Below, one piece after another: positions 1 through 9,181 of a stretch of 64,000 bases of DNA. Origin of the DNA: Monoglobus pectinilyticus. GTDB taxonomy: Bacteria > Bacillota > Clostridia > Monoglobales > Monoglobaceae. The position numbers and the translations under genes are program-made. How positions within the stretch are numbered: position 1 is the first letter of the stretch; each line of letters opens with the position of its first letter. The notes below the pieces were generated by a model. The model was not told where the DNA came from and ran no database searches. It saw only the letters and a program-made list of their open reading frames with translations. Where the stretch lies: positions 2,208,451 through 2,272,450 of the forward strand of contig NZ_CP020991.1 in NCBI RefSeq assembly GCF_002874775.1, in the 5' to 3' direction.

Positions 1-800
1 TAAGCGGAGACGATGAGCCGACTACCGCGATAAGACAGAAAAAGGATTCGTCTTTAAGGGTTGGGCTTGATATGCTCCATAAAGGTCAGGGAGACGTTAT
101 GGTCAGTGCCGGGAACACCGGGGCTTTGATAACCGGAGCCACTCTGATAGTCAAAAGGATAAAGGGAGTAAGACGCGTGGCTTTGGCGCCTCTAATGCCG
201 GCTGAAACAGGCTGTTTTTTGTTGGTCGACGGAGGAGCTAATGTTGAGTCAAGCGCGGCATTCTTAAAACAGTTTGCAATAATGGGTTCTATATATATGG
301 AGAAAATTATGCATATTAAGAATCCAAGAGTAGGATTAGTTAATATAGGTTCTGAAGAAGAAAAGGGAACCGAGGATGTTACAGAAGCAAACAGGCTTTT
401 GAAAGAAATACCGATAAACTATACTGGATATATTGAGGGCCGTGAAATTCCATGCGGAGCGGTTGACGTTGTAGTGTGTGATGGATTTACAGGAAATGTA
501 ATTTTAAAGTTTATGGAAGGTATGGGAATAGTAATAAAACGAATGTTGAAGGGTATTTTTTTCAAAAACCTTAAAACTAAGATTGCGGCTCTTATGGTTA
601 AGGGCGGAATTAATGAGCTTGGTAAAACTCTTGATTATACTGAATACGGTGGAGCTCCGCTTTTAGGATGTACAAAGCCGGTAGTAAAGGCGCATGGGAG
701 TTCTAATGCGAAAGCGTTTTATCATGCAATCAGACAGTCTATAGATATGGTGAACAATAATCTAGTGGACACTATTTCTGAAAATATAAATAAATATTGA
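1..800 (+). CDS. plsX: Phosphate acyltransferase PlsX (5' end outside window)
   Basis: PlsX converts acyl-ACP and phosphate to acyl-phosphate, the donor for PlsY in phospholipid synthesis. The reading frame is open from base 3 with no start, so the N-terminus lies outside the window. The visible part includes the family-typical segments SAGNTGALITGAT, DGGANVESS, NIGSEEEKGT and DGFTGNVILK. The gene leads directly into fabH, the usual Clostridia and Bacilli order. The protein is peripheral on the cytoplasmic membrane. Identity is secure; only the N-terminus is missing. Confidence 0.95.
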   Translation, partial: SGDDEPTTAIRQKKDSSLRVGLDMLHKGQGDVMVSAGNTGALITGATLIVKRIKGVRRVALAPLMPAETGCFLLVDGGANVESSAAFLKQFAIMGSIYMEKIMHIKNPRVGLVNIGSEEEKGTEDVTEANRLLKEIPINYTGYIEGREIPCGAVDVVVCDGFTGNVILKFMEGMGIVIKRMLKGIFFKNLKTKIAALMVKGGINELGKTLDYTEYGGAPLLGCTKPVVKAHGSSNAKAFYHAIRQSIDMVNNNLVDTISENINKY

Positions 801-884
801 TTTAAAGGGATGGATTGATGCTTCGGCATAGAATAGTGTTAAAAATCTATGCTGTGAAAATATTATAGGAAAGGCAATGATGAT

Positions 885-1871
885 ATGAGTAAAAAGCATG
901 CAAAAATTGTGGGCGTAGGCAGATATCTGCCCGAAAAGATACTTGATAACGCTTATTTTGAGGGTATAGTCGAAACCAGTGATGAATGGATTCTGCAAAG
1001 AGTTGGTATAAAAGAACGCCGAATGAGTGATGAAAATACATTTGCTTCTGATCTTGCGGCAAAGGCGGCAGAAAATGCCTTAAAAGACGCCGGCATGGAT
1101 GCGAGTGAGATTGACCTTATTGTTATGGCTTCAGTGTCGCCGGAGATGTATACGCCGTCAGGCGCATGTATTGTGCAAAGTAAGATAGGCGCCAAGAATG
1201 CTGCGGCCTTTGATGTGAATGCGGCGTGCCCGGGGTTTATTTTCGCCATTACTGTCGCTACTCAGTTTGTTGAAAACGGAGTTTATAAAAATGTGTTAGT
1301 TATCGGAGCGGATACTCTGACGAAAATTACTGAATATAAAGACAGAAGCACATGCGTTTTGTTTGGAGACGGCGCAGGCGCTGCAATTTTGCAGGCTACT
1401 GATGAAGAGACAGGGGTCTTGGGTTCAGTTTTAGGTGCTGACGGCGACGCAGGGGACGTTTTAACTGTGTGTGGATTAAAAGTTTCTGAGCTTGATAAAG
1501 AGAGACGTCCATTTGGAAACTACAGAACTATTTGGATGGACGGGCAGTTGGTATATAAGTTTGCTGTGAAGACAATGGTAAGTTCGACAATAGAAGTGGT
1601 TGAAAATGCTGGGTATACGATTGATGATATAGATTTGGTTATTCCTCACCAAGCGAATCAAAGGATAATACAAAGTGCCAGAAAGAGGCTGGGTCTTGAT
1701 GAAAGCCGAGTATTTTCCAATGTTGAGCAGTTTGGAAATATGTCTGCCGCATGTATCCCGGTAGCTTTGTGTCAGGCTATAGAGGAAGGCAGAATAAAAA
1801 AAGGTCAAAAATTGGTTATAGTGAGTATGGGCGGCGGTCTTACATGGGGCAGTGTGCTTATTGAATTGTAA
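885..1871 (+). CDS. fabH: 3-oxoacyl-ACP synthase III (FabH)
   Basis: FabH performs the first condensation of type II fatty-acid synthesis, acetyl- or branched acyl-CoA plus malonyl-ACP. The 328 residues match the family's usual length. The Cys-His-Asn active site is visible: Cys in AACPGF, His in PHQANQR and Asn in FGNMSA. The glycine-rich C-terminal GGGLTWGS is typical. A purine-rich AGGAAAGG lies at about 868-876 before the ATG. It follows plsX by 84 bases and precedes fabK by 22, consistent with one operon. Confidence 0.96.
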   Translation: MSKKHAKIVGVGRYLPEKILDNAYFEGIVETSDEWILQRVGIKERRMSDENTFASDLAAKAAENALKDAGMDASEIDLIVMASVSPEMYTPSGACIVQSKIGAKNAAAFDVNAACPGFIFAITVATQFVENGVYKNVLVIGADTLTKITEYKDRSTCVLFGDGAGAAILQATDEETGVLGSVLGADGDAGDVLTVCGLKVSELDKERRPFGNYRTIWMDGQLVYKFAVKTMVSSTIEVVENAGYTIDDIDLVIPHQANQRIIQSARKRLGLDESRVFSNVEQFGNMSAACIPVALCQAIEEGRIKKGQKLVIVSMGGGLTWGSVLIEL

Positions 1872-1893
1872 ACATGTTCTTTAGGAGGAAAAT

Positions 1894-2802
1894 ATGAACA
1901 GAATTTGTGAATTACTTGGTATAGAGTATCCGATTATACAGGGTGGTATGGCTTGGGTGGCCACTGCTGAACTTGCGGCGGCTGTGTCAAATGCCGGAGG
2001 TTTGGGATTGATTGCGGCTGGCGGTGCGCCTGCTGACGTGGTCAGAGAGCAGATTAAGAAAGCCAGAACCTTAACAGATAAGCCGTTTGGCGTTAATGTT
2101 ATGCTGATGTCTCCGTTTTCCGATGAGGTAATGGAAGTGGTTATAGAAGAAAAGCCGGCAGTTGTTGCCACGGGAGCAGGTAACCCGGGCAAGTACATAG
2201 AAAGACTGAAGGAAGCCGGAATTAAAATTATGCCGGTTATAGCGAGCGTAGCTATGGCTAAAAGAATGGAAAAAGCGGGAGCTGACGCGGTAATAGCTGA
2301 AGGAACCGAAGCAGGAGGCCACATTGGTGAGCTAACCACCATGGTTCTCACACCGCAGGTTGTGGACGCGGTTTCTATTCCGGTTGTGTCTGCCGGCGGA
2401 TATGCAGACAGCAGAGGTACTAAGGCAGCGTTTGCTTTGGGCGCAGACGGTATACAGGTTGGGACTAGATTTATTTGTTCAACTGAATGTATTGCACATG
2501 AAAATTACAAAAATGCTGTTTTGAAGGCCAAAGACAGAGACGCTGTTGTTACCGGACGTTCAACTGGAGCGCCTGTCAGAGCTTTGAAAAATAAGCTGAC
2601 CAAAGAATATCAGAGACTTGAAAAAGAAGGAGCTTCTGCCGAGGAGATAGAAGAACTTGGAGTAGGCGGTTTAAGACGCGCCTTTCAAGACGGTGATATT
2701 GAAAACGGTTCTCTTATGGCAGGGCAAAGCGCAGCTATGGTGCATGAGATACAGCCATGCGCTGAGATAGTTAAAGATTATTTTAAGGATGTTGAATTTT
2801 AA
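1894..2802 (+). CDS. fabK: Enoyl-ACP reductase II, FMN-dependent (FabK)
   Basis: FabK reduces trans-2-enoyl-ACP with NAD(P)H through FMN, the last step of each elongation cycle; it replaces FabI in many Firmicutes. The nitronate-monooxygenase-like TIM barrel shows the N-terminal IIQGGMAW, the EAGGHIG loop, VVSAGGYAD and the phosphate-binding GADGIQVGTRF. The 302 residues are near the usual length. A strong AGGAGG precedes the ATG at 1894. A nitronate monooxygenase is the close alternative, but its position inside the fab cluster supports FabK. Confidence 0.93.
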   Translation: MNRICELLGIEYPIIQGGMAWVATAELAAAVSNAGGLGLIAAGGAPADVVREQIKKARTLTDKPFGVNVMLMSPFSDEVMEVVIEEKPAVVATGAGNPGKYIERLKEAGIKIMPVIASVAMAKRMEKAGADAVIAEGTEAGGHIGELTTMVLTPQVVDAVSIPVVSAGGYADSRGTKAAFALGADGIQVGTRFICSTECIAHENYKNAVLKAKDRDAVVTGRSTGAPVRALKNKLTKEYQRLEKEGASAEEIEELGVGGLRRAFQDGDIENGSLMAGQSAAMVHEIQPCAEIVKDYFKDVEF

Positions 2803-2843
2803 ATATACTGTTGTATATTAGATAGAGTTATTGTTTTACATAA

Positions 2844-2895
2844 GCGGTCTTATCCGGCTCACGGTAAGAAACGCGGTCTTATAACAATGTGAGCC
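2844..2895 (+). promoter_or_regulatory. Stem-loop and 10-bp direct repeat before fabD
   Basis: The fabK-fabD gap holds a 10-base direct repeat GCGGTCTTAT at 2844-2853 and 2873-2882. It also holds a 7-bp stem GGCTCAC/GTGAGCC at 2856-2862 and 2889-2895, ending just before the AGAAAGG ribosome binding site of fabD. There is no T-tract, so it is not a terminator. A role in fabD translation or as an operator is inference. Confidence 0.35.
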
Positions 2896-2904
2896 AGAAA
2901 GGCT

Positions 2905-3846
2905 ATGATAAATATGAAAACAGCATTTTTATTTTCAGGACAGGGAGCACAGGCTATTGGAATGGGTAAAGAGCTTTGTGAGAACTTTCCTGTAGCTGAC
3001 GAGGTTTTTAACAGCGCAAGCGAAGCTTTGGGATTTGATATAAAGGATATGGTTTGGAACGGCGATAAGGACACTTTAATGATAACTGAGAATACACAGC
3101 CGGCCATCTTGACTATGTCTGTGGCGGCTTTAAGAGTGGCTGAAAGTTTAGGTCTTACACCCGATGTTGTTGCCGGACTTAGTCTTGGAGAATACACTGC
3201 TCACGTAGCTTCAGGAAGCATGGAGTTTACGGACGCGGTTAAGCTTGTTAAGAAGAGAGGCAAGTATATGCAGGAGGAAGTTCCTTTGGGAGTAGGCGCA
3301 ATGGCTGCGATAATTGCGTTAACGCCTGAGGATGTAAAAGAAATATGTAAGCAGGCTTCAAGCAAAGGAATATGTGAGCCGGCAAACTTTAACTGTCCGG
3401 GACAGATTACCGTGGCCGGTGAGGTTGCGGCTGTTGAATACGCGTGTGAACTTGCAAAGGAAAAAGGCGCTAAGCGCGCTATGCTAATGCCTGTTTCAGC
3501 GCCGTTTCACTGCAGTATGTTAAAGGGTGCCGGAGAGAAACTCGGAAAAGAACTTGAAAATGTCACTGTATCTGAAATGGATGTTCCGATAATTACCAAC
3601 GTGACAGGTGATTACATAAAGAGCAAGGATGAAATAAAAGAGCTTTTGGTTCGTCAGGTTTCAAGCTCAGTATTATTTGAAGAAAGTTTAAAAAGAATGA
3701 TAGCTGACGGAGTAGACACATTTATTGAAATAGGACCCGGAAAGGCTCTGAGCGGTTTTGTAAAGAGAATAGATAAGACTAAAACTATTTTAAATATTGA
3801 AGATATGGCGTCATTAGAAAAGACAAAAGAGGCATTAAGCTTATAA
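2905..3846 (+). CDS. fabD: Malonyl CoA-acyl carrier protein transacylase (FabD)
   Basis: FabD transfers malonyl from CoA to ACP, supplying extender units. Family marks are FSGQGAQ near the N-terminus, the nucleophile elbow GLSLGEY with the catalytic Ser, the catalytic His in APFHCSM and GPGKALSGF near the end. The 313 residues fit the family. The ATG at 2905 and an in-frame ATG at 2914 are both possible; AGAAAGG at 2896-2902 sits close to the first and better spaced for the second. Confidence 0.96.
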   Translation: MINMKTAFLFSGQGAQAIGMGKELCENFPVADEVFNSASEALGFDIKDMVWNGDKDTLMITENTQPAILTMSVAALRVAESLGLTPDVVAGLSLGEYTAHVASGSMEFTDAVKLVKKRGKYMQEEVPLGVGAMAAIIALTPEDVKEICKQASSKGICEPANFNCPGQITVAGEVAAVEYACELAKEKGAKRAMLMPVSAPFHCSMLKGAGEKLGKELENVTVSEMDVPIITNVTGDYIKSKDEIKELLVRQVSSSVLFEESLKRMIADGVDTFIEIGPGKALSGFVKRIDKTKTILNIEDMASLEKTKEALSL

Positions 3847-3935
3847 TAAAGGTTCTGTTTTTTCAGATAGAGTTAGATAAATATTTTTTGAAAAGTTTGA
3901 CTGCCAATTATAATTAACAATCGGAGGTAGTGAAA

Positions 3936-4688
3936 GTGGAGTTTAAGGATAAGTGTGTTATAGTTACCGGAAGTGCCAGAGGAATAGGCAGAGAAATAGC
4001 TCTTAAGTTTGGCGCTGAGGGTGCAAATGTAGTCGTGTTTGATATAAATATAGACGGCCAGGCTGAAACCGCTCAGGCGGTATGTGATGAAATAAAAGCA
4101 TTGGGAGGAGACGCTAAATACATATTGGGTGATGTCTCAAAACCGGATGATACTGACGCACTGATAAAGTTTGCAAAGGATGAATTTGGAAGCGTTGATG
4201 TTATAGTCAATAATGCAGGTATAACAAGGGATAATCTTATTATGCGAATGAGCGAGTCTGATTGGGACGCTGTTCTTACTGTTAACTTGAAGGGAGCGTT
4301 TAATGTTATTAAATCAGCTACACGTACTTTAATGAAGCAAAGAAACGGCGTTATAATAAATATGGCGTCTGTATCCGGCGTGACAGGCAACGCAGGTCAG
4401 GCTAATTATTCAGCTTCTAAGGCTGGCTTAATAGGTCTTACTAAATCTGTTGCCAAAGAGCTTGCTTCGCGTAATATACGCTGTAATGCAATTGCTCCAG
4501 GATTTATCAGAACACCTATGACTGATAAGCTCAGTGAGGATATACAGCAGTCTTACAAAGATTCTATTCCGCTTAAAAAATTTGGACAAGTTGAGGATAT
4601 AGCTAATTTAGCAGTATTCCTTGGCAGTGACAAATCAGAATATATTACAGGTCAAGTAATAAATGTTGACGGCGGACTTGTAATGTGA
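3936..4688 (+). CDS. fabG: 3-oxoacyl-ACP reductase (FabG)
   Basis: FabG is the NADPH-dependent 3-ketoacyl-ACP reductase of the elongation cycle, a short-chain dehydrogenase. Visible are the Rossmann motif TGSARGIGRE, NNAG, the catalytic Ser in MASVSG, the YSASK Tyr-Lys pair and the C-terminal GQVINVDGG. GGAGG at 3923-3927 lies 8 bases before a GTG at 3936 but only 2 before a GTG at 3930, so 3936 is preferred, giving 250 residues. It sits between fabD and acpP. Confidence 0.94.
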   Translation: MEFKDKCVIVTGSARGIGREIALKFGAEGANVVVFDINIDGQAETAQAVCDEIKALGGDAKYILGDVSKPDDTDALIKFAKDEFGSVDVIVNNAGITRDNLIMRMSESDWDAVLTVNLKGAFNVIKSATRTLMKQRNGVIINMASVSGVTGNAGQANYSASKAGLIGLTKSVAKELASRNIRCNAIAPGFIRTPMTDKLSEDIQQSYKDSIPLKKFGQVEDIANLAVFLGSDKSEYITGQVINVDGGLVM

Positions 4689-4757
4689 TATAACTATTTA
4701 TAGTAAAAATAAATTTATATAAATAAAAATGAAATTTTATTTTGGAGGAGAATTGAA

Positions 4758-4991
4758 ATGGAAATTTTTGAAAAAGTAAAGGAAATCACAGTTGATCAGC
4801 TCGGAGTATCAGAGGACGCTGTAACTATGGAAGCATCATTTATTGATGATTTGGAAGCAGATTCTCTTGACATTGTTGAATTAATGATGGCTCTTGAAGA
4901 AGAATTCGACATAGAGATTCCTGATGAGGATGCTGAAAAGATTACAGCGGTTAAAGATGCTGTTGAATACATTAAAGAACATCAAGACTAA
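4758..4991 (+). CDS. acpP: Acyl carrier protein
   Basis: This 77-residue acidic protein carries the growing acyl chain on 4'-phosphopantetheine. The attachment Ser is in the DSLDIVEL motif, followed by [16 protein letters not shown], the classic helix II-III sequence. Length and acidity fit ACP. TTTGGAGGAG precedes the ATG. It lies directly before fabF as in most bacteria. Confidence 0.97.
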   Translation: MEIFEKVKEITVDQLGVSEDAVTMEASFIDDLEADSLDIVELMMALEEEFDIEIPDEDAEKITAVKDAVEYIKEHQD

Positions 4992-5010
4992 TTATGCAAT
5001 AGGCTGGACT

Positions 5011-5032
5011 GCGGAGATTAAAAAATCTCCGC
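5011..5032 (+). promoter_or_regulatory. Hairpin in the acpP-fabF gap
   Basis: GCGGAGAT and ATCTCCGC form a perfect 8-bp stem with a TAAAAA loop. It is followed by GGGTTTCC rather than a T-run, so it is a weak terminator at best. A hairpin after the highly expressed acpP could stabilise or attenuate the message; that role is inference. The rest of the 222-base gap shows no convincing gene. Confidence 0.45.
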
Positions 5033-5213
5033 GGGTTTCCAGACTCGGTATGAATTATATAGAAGTTTGCATTCGGCTTGATGTTATGCGGTGCAAGTCT
5101 CTATATGATTTGACCGTGTCTAAATCGTATTTGATTTTGTTTTCCTGCATATTTTTGCGGGCAATGGTTATTTATTTTGATGCTGTGCATCGGATTGAAA
5201 TAGGAGGATAAAT

Positions 5214-6452
5214 ATGAATAGAGTGGTTGTAACAGGCGTTGGGGGAGTTACCCCGGTTGGTATAGGCAGAGAAGAAATTTGGGAAAATATTAAAAACGGT
5301 GTATCAGGCATTGGCACTATTACAAGATTTGACCCAACAGATTTTGCATGTCATGTTGGAGCTGAGGTCAAAGACTTTCAGGTTACAGATTATATTGATA
5401 AAAAAGAAGCTAAGCGTATGGACTTGTTTGTACAGTATGCGGTTGCCGGAGCTAAAATGGCTATTGAGGACGCAAAACTTGATATGGACAGTGAAGACCC
5501 AACTAGAGTAGGCGTTATGGTTGGATCCGGAATCGGCGGAATAAACACCTTATGTGAACAGCATAAAAGAATGCTTGAGAAGGGGCCGGGAAAGGTTTCT
5601 CCATTTATGATACCGATGATGATTTCAAATATGGCCGTAGGTCAAATTGGAATTATGTTTAATTGTAAAGGTATTAATATGACTACTGTTTCTGCGTGTG
5701 CTTCCGGAACTGATTCTATTGGTCATGCAATGCTTGCCGTTCAGCGCGGAGACGCTGACGTTATAATAGCGGGCGGAGCTGAGGCTACTATAAATGAACT
5801 TGCTTTGGCTGGATTTTCATCAATGAAGGCTTTAACAACCAGAAACGATATACCTGAGAAAGCATGTTCACCTTTTGACGCTAATCGAGATGGTTTTATT
5901 ATGGGCGAAGGCAGTGGTATTCTTATAATCGAAAGTTTGGAACATGCGCTTCAGAGAGGAGCTAACATAATAGCAGAACTTGTTGGATATGGCTCAACGA
6001 ATGACGCATATCATATGACGGCTCCTGCTCCTGAAGGTGAAGGCGGTGCAAGGTGTTTAGCACTGGCTGTCAAAGACGCCGGAATAAAACCTGAAGATAT
6101 TGACTATATAAATGCTCATGGAACATCAACACCTTATAATGATAAGTTTGAAACTGCAGCAATTAAGACTGTTTTTGGGGACCATGCATATAAGCTGGCT
6201 GTAAGCTCAACCAAATCCATGACGGGACATATGCTTGGCGCTGCCGGCGGAGTTGAGGGAATAATTACAGCACTTGCTGTTAAAGACGACTATTTGCCGC
6301 CTACGATTAATCTCGAAACCCCTGACCCTGAATGTGATTTGGACTATGTTCCTAATAAGGGCAGAAAGTCTGAAATAAATTATGCTATATCGAATTCATT
6401 AGGATTTGGCGGACATAATGCTTCTATCGTGTTTAAGAAGTATACTGATTAG
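5214..6452 (+). CDS. fabF: 3-oxoacyl-ACP synthase II (FabF)
   Basis: FabF condenses malonyl-ACP with longer acyl-ACPs. The Cys-His-His triad is visible: Cys in [10 protein letters not shown], His in [12 protein letters not shown] and His in [14 protein letters not shown], plus the C-terminal [10 protein letters not shown]. The 412 residues match the family. ATAGGAGGATAA provides the ribosome binding site. It is the last gene of the fab operon, closed by the terminator that follows. Confidence 0.97.
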   Translation: MNRVVVTGVGGVTPVGIGREEIWENIKNGVSGIGTITRFDPTDFACHVGAEVKDFQVTDYIDKKEAKRMDLFVQYAVAGAKMAIEDAKLDMDSEDPTRVGVMVGSGIGGINTLCEQHKRMLEKGPGKVSPFMIPMMISNMAVGQIGIMFNCKGINMTTVSACASGTDSIGHAMLAVQRGDADVIIAGGAEATINELALAGFSSMKALTTRNDIPEKACSPFDANRDGFIMGEGSGILIIESLEHALQRGANIIAELVGYGSTNDAYHMTAPAPEGEGGARCLALAVKDAGIKPEDIDYINAHGTSTPYNDKFETAAIKTVFGDHAYKLAVSSTKSMTGHMLGAAGGVEGIITALAVKDDYLPPTINLETPDPECDLDYVPNKGRKSEINYAISNSLGFGGHNASIVFKKYTD

Positions 6453-6470
6453 TAAATACATAATATCAGG

Positions 6471-6497
6471 TCGGGAGGGTCAATCCTCCCGATTTTT
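6471..6497 (+). terminator. Rho-independent terminator of the fab operon
   Basis: TCGGGAGG and CCTCCCGA pair over 8 bp around a GTCAAT loop and are followed at once by TTTTT, 18 bases past the fabF stop. This is a textbook intrinsic terminator. Confidence 0.9.
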
Positions 6498-6525
6498 ATA
6501 TGACAAAGATTAAGAGGTTATTTAT

Positions 6526-7539
6526 ATGGTGATTATAATAGGAGGAGCGAGCCATAGCGGAAAAACTTTTTTATCTAAAAAGCTGATTGAAAAGTATAAA
6601 ATTCCCTGCACTAACTTAGACCATATAAAAATGGGATTGATACGCGGCTTTAATGACTGCGGTTTTTCAGCAGTTGACAGTGATGAGACAATAGCAGAAA
6701 AGATGTGGGGATTTATAGAAGGTTTCATCGGAACCTGTATTGAAAATAATCAAAATACAATTTTGGAAGGCTGCTATTTTCCATGTGAAAAGGTTAAAAA
6801 ACTTTTATGTGATGATTTAACTGTTGTTTTTATTGTATTGTCAAAACAATATATTATTGAAAACTTTGATAAGATAATAAAATACGAAAATATAGTTGAA
6901 GATAGAAAATTCCCGGAGAGCAGAGAAATTAAATTTTTTATTAATGAAAATGAGAGAATAAAGGAAGAGTGTATTAAATATGAACTTCCGTATTTTGAGA
7001 TAACCGATAATTATTTCGAAGGACTGGAAAAGATACTTGAATATATTAAAAGTAAAGCGGTTAAAATTTGCCGTTATTCACATAATGATATTAATGAAAT
7101 ATGTAGTATGTTTTGCGATACCGTGAAACATATCAACAAAAGAGATTATACTGCAGAACAGATTGCCGCTTGGATGGGCGGTATAGATAAAGATAAGTGG
7201 GACAAATCATTATCTGAGCATTTTTCTTTAGAAGTAAAGGTAATGGGGAAGATTGCCGCGTTTGGAGATATAGACGGAGAATATTTGGATAGACTGTATG
7301 TTCATAAAGACTTTCAGGGATTGGGATACGGAAAAATCATTTTGGATTCACTCGAAGAGCAAGCTATACAGTCAGGATTTAAAAGGATTTGGACATGTGC
7401 GTCTATAACTGCAAAAGGTTTTTTTGAGAGATATGGTTATAAAGTGATAAAACGTCAACAAGTTGAAAGAAAAGATGTTTTATTGACTAATTATGTTATG
7501 GAAAAGCATTTTGAACAGGAGTATAGCAATGGAATATAA
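6526..7539 (+). CDS. P-loop kinase-like domain fused to a GNAT acetyltransferase
   Basis: Two domains are visible in 337 residues. Residues 1 to about 175 form a small-molecule-kinase-like P-loop NTPase with a Walker A GGASHSGKT at 5-13, and an LEGCYFP segment reminiscent of nucleotide or zeta-toxin-like kinases. Residues from about 180 on form a GNAT N-acetyltransferase, with an early RDYTAEQIAAW segment and the acetyl-CoA loop HKDFQGLGYGK. The substrate of either half is unknown. It follows the fab terminator and overlaps the rnc start, so it is probably co-transcribed with rnc. Domain calls are firm for GNAT, moderate for the kinase. Confidence 0.8.
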   Translation: MVIIIGGASHSGKTFLSKKLIEKYKIPCTNLDHIKMGLIRGFNDCGFSAVDSDETIAEKMWGFIEGFIGTCIENNQNTILEGCYFPCEKVKKLLCDDLTVVFIVLSKQYIIENFDKIIKYENIVEDRKFPESREIKFFINENERIKEECIKYELPYFEITDNYFEGLEKILEYIKSKAVKICRYSHNDINEICSMFCDTVKHINKRDYTAEQIAAWMGGIDKDKWDKSLSEHFSLEVKVMGKIAAFGDIDGEYLDRLYVHKDFQGLGYGKIILDSLEEQAIQSGFKRIWTCASITAKGFFERYGYKVIKRQQVERKDVLLTNYVMEKHFEQEYSNGI

Positions 7540-8197
7540 TTATAAATTTAAAAATAAAAAACTATTTGATTTGGCAATGACGCATATTTCACTTGCCAAT
7601 GATCTTCATATAGAAAGCAATCAGCGGCTTGAATTTTTGGGTGATAGCGTTCTCTCGTTTGTGGTTGCTACTTATATTTATAATGAATATAAGAAGGTGG
7701 ACGAGGGAGTATTGACAGAACTTCGCGCAAATGCAGTGTGTGAAAAGACTTTGGCTATTGCTGCCAGAAATCTTAAACTTGGAGAGGATTTAAAGTTTGG
7801 AAAGTCTGAACGTATGTCAGGCGGAAAGGATAAAGATTCCGTTTTGGCTGACGCATATGAGGCGTTACTGGCGGCTATTTATTTAGATAGCGGAATAGAA
7901 AGCGCAAAAGACTTTATTATGGATACAATAGGCAGCATGATAGGCGATACTTCTTATGTTGAACTGGAAAACTATAAGTCTGAAATACAGAGTTATTATC
8001 AAAAGCGTGATAGAAACAGAGAAGTTGTTAAGTATCGTTTGGTAAATAAAAATGGACCTGACCATGACCCGACGTTTTTTGTGGAAGCGCTGTACCGTGA
8101 TGAAGTAATCGGCAAAGGCGAGGGAAAAAACCGAAAAAGCGCAGAGCAGGAAGCCGCAAAAGCTGCGCTTGCTAAGGTTAAGGGAAGTAAGGAATAG
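7529..8197 (+). CDS. rnc: Ribonuclease III
   Basis: RNase III cuts double-stranded RNA in rRNA maturation and mRNA turnover. The signature NQRLEFLGDSVLSF with its acidic metal ligands is at about 30-45, a second acidic cluster DAYEALLAAIYLD follows, and a C-terminal double-stranded RNA-binding domain ends with KSAEQEAAKAAL. The ATG at 7529 has AGGAG at 7517-7521 and gives 222 residues; it overlaps the preceding gene by 11 bases. The next gene starts 2 bases after the stop. smc and ftsY, often next in Clostridia, are absent here. Confidence 0.96.
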   Translation: MEYNYKFKNKKLFDLAMTHISLANDLHIESNQRLEFLGDSVLSFVVATYIYNEYKKVDEGVLTELRANAVCEKTLAIAARNLKLGEDLKFGKSERMSGGKDKDSVLADAYEALLAAIYLDSGIESAKDFIMDTIGSMIGDTSYVELENYKSEIQSYYQKRDRNREVVKYRLVNKNGPDHDPTFFVEALYRDEVIGKGEGKNRKSAEQEAAKAALAKVKGSKE

Positions 8198-8199
8198 CT

Positions 8200-9177
8200 A
8201 TGCGAAAATATAATATACCTATTTTTATTCCTCATGAAGGATGCGGACATGATTGTGTGTTCTGCAATCAAAGAAAGATAACAGGGATTCAAAGTTCGGT
8301 TTCTCCTGATAAAGCTAAAGAGGAAATAGCTCAGTATCTTTCAACAATAAAATCTGAAGATTGTCAGATTGAAATAGCCTACTTTGGAGGAAGTTTTACC
8401 GGTCTTGATATGGAGCTGCAGCGAGAATTCTTGGAGGCAGCTTCGGGATTTAAAGACGAACGGATAATCGGAATAAGAATGTCTACCAGGCCTGACTATA
8501 TAAATAAAGAAATTTTAGAGCAATGTGTGGAGTTTGGAGTTAAAACAATTGAGCTGGGCGTTCAGTCAGCCAGTAACAGAGTTCTCGAACTGAACAGAAG
8601 AGGGCATGTTTTTGAAGATGTAATTCGTGCGGCGGAAATGATAAAATCATTCGGAATAGAACTTGGGCTTCAGATGATGCTGGGAATGTATGGCTCAGAC
8701 CCGGAAACCGATATTGAAACATGCAGGAAAATTATAGAGCTTGAACCCAAATGCACACGAATATATCCTACTCTAGTGCTTAGCGGAACAGCGCTTGAGA
8801 GTTTATACATCCGCGGAGAATACATACCATATACTCTTGAAACTGCTGTCAGCACTGCGAAAAGGTGTTTGCTGATGTTTAGGAAAGCAGGAGTAGAGGT
8901 TATTAGAATTGGGCTTTATCCGGGAGAGGACTTGAGAAGCGAGGGGAATATTGTGGCAGGCCCTTTTCACTCTGCATTTGGGGAACTTGTTGAAAACGCT
9001 GTATACAAGGATAAAATTGAGGAAGAGATTATACAGAAGAGATTAAGGGACTGTGATTATGAGATAATAGCGCCGTCTTCAGAGACATCAAAAATAATTG
9101 GACAGAAAAAGTGCAATAAGGAGTATTTTTTTAAAAAATACGGAGTTAGAATAAAAGTAAAAAACCGGTTAGGGTGA
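8200..9177 (+). CDS. Radical SAM protein, Elp3-like, rnc-linked
   Basis: A 325-residue radical SAM enzyme. The [4Fe-4S] cluster motif is GCGHDCVFC near residue 18 (CX3CX2C), followed by the SAM-binding AYFGGSFTGLD and the ELGVQS strand. It resembles the Elp3-type radical SAM proteins found between rnc and smc in many Clostridia; their reaction is not established. The absence of a GNAT domain separates it from full Elp3. It sits between rnc and the next gene with 2-4 base gaps, so it is co-transcribed. Confidence 0.85.
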   Translation: MRKYNIPIFIPHEGCGHDCVFCNQRKITGIQSSVSPDKAKEEIAQYLSTIKSEDCQIEIAYFGGSFTGLDMELQREFLEAASGFKDERIIGIRMSTRPDYINKEILEQCVEFGVKTIELGVQSASNRVLELNRRGHVFEDVIRAAEMIKSFGIELGLQMMLGMYGSDPETDIETCRKIIELEPKCTRIYPTLVLSGTALESLYIRGEYIPYTLETAVSTAKRCLLMFRKAGVEVIRIGLYPGEDLRSEGNIVAGPFHSAFGELVENAVYKDKIEEEIIQKRLRDCDYEIIAPSSETSKIIGQKKCNKEYFFKKYGVRIKVKNRLG

Positions 9178-9181
9178 AATT

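Noticed and set aside
4924-5211. Open frame of 95 codons starting inside acpP
   Set aside because: It overlaps acpP in another frame, has no ribosome binding site and composition unlike a protein gene here.
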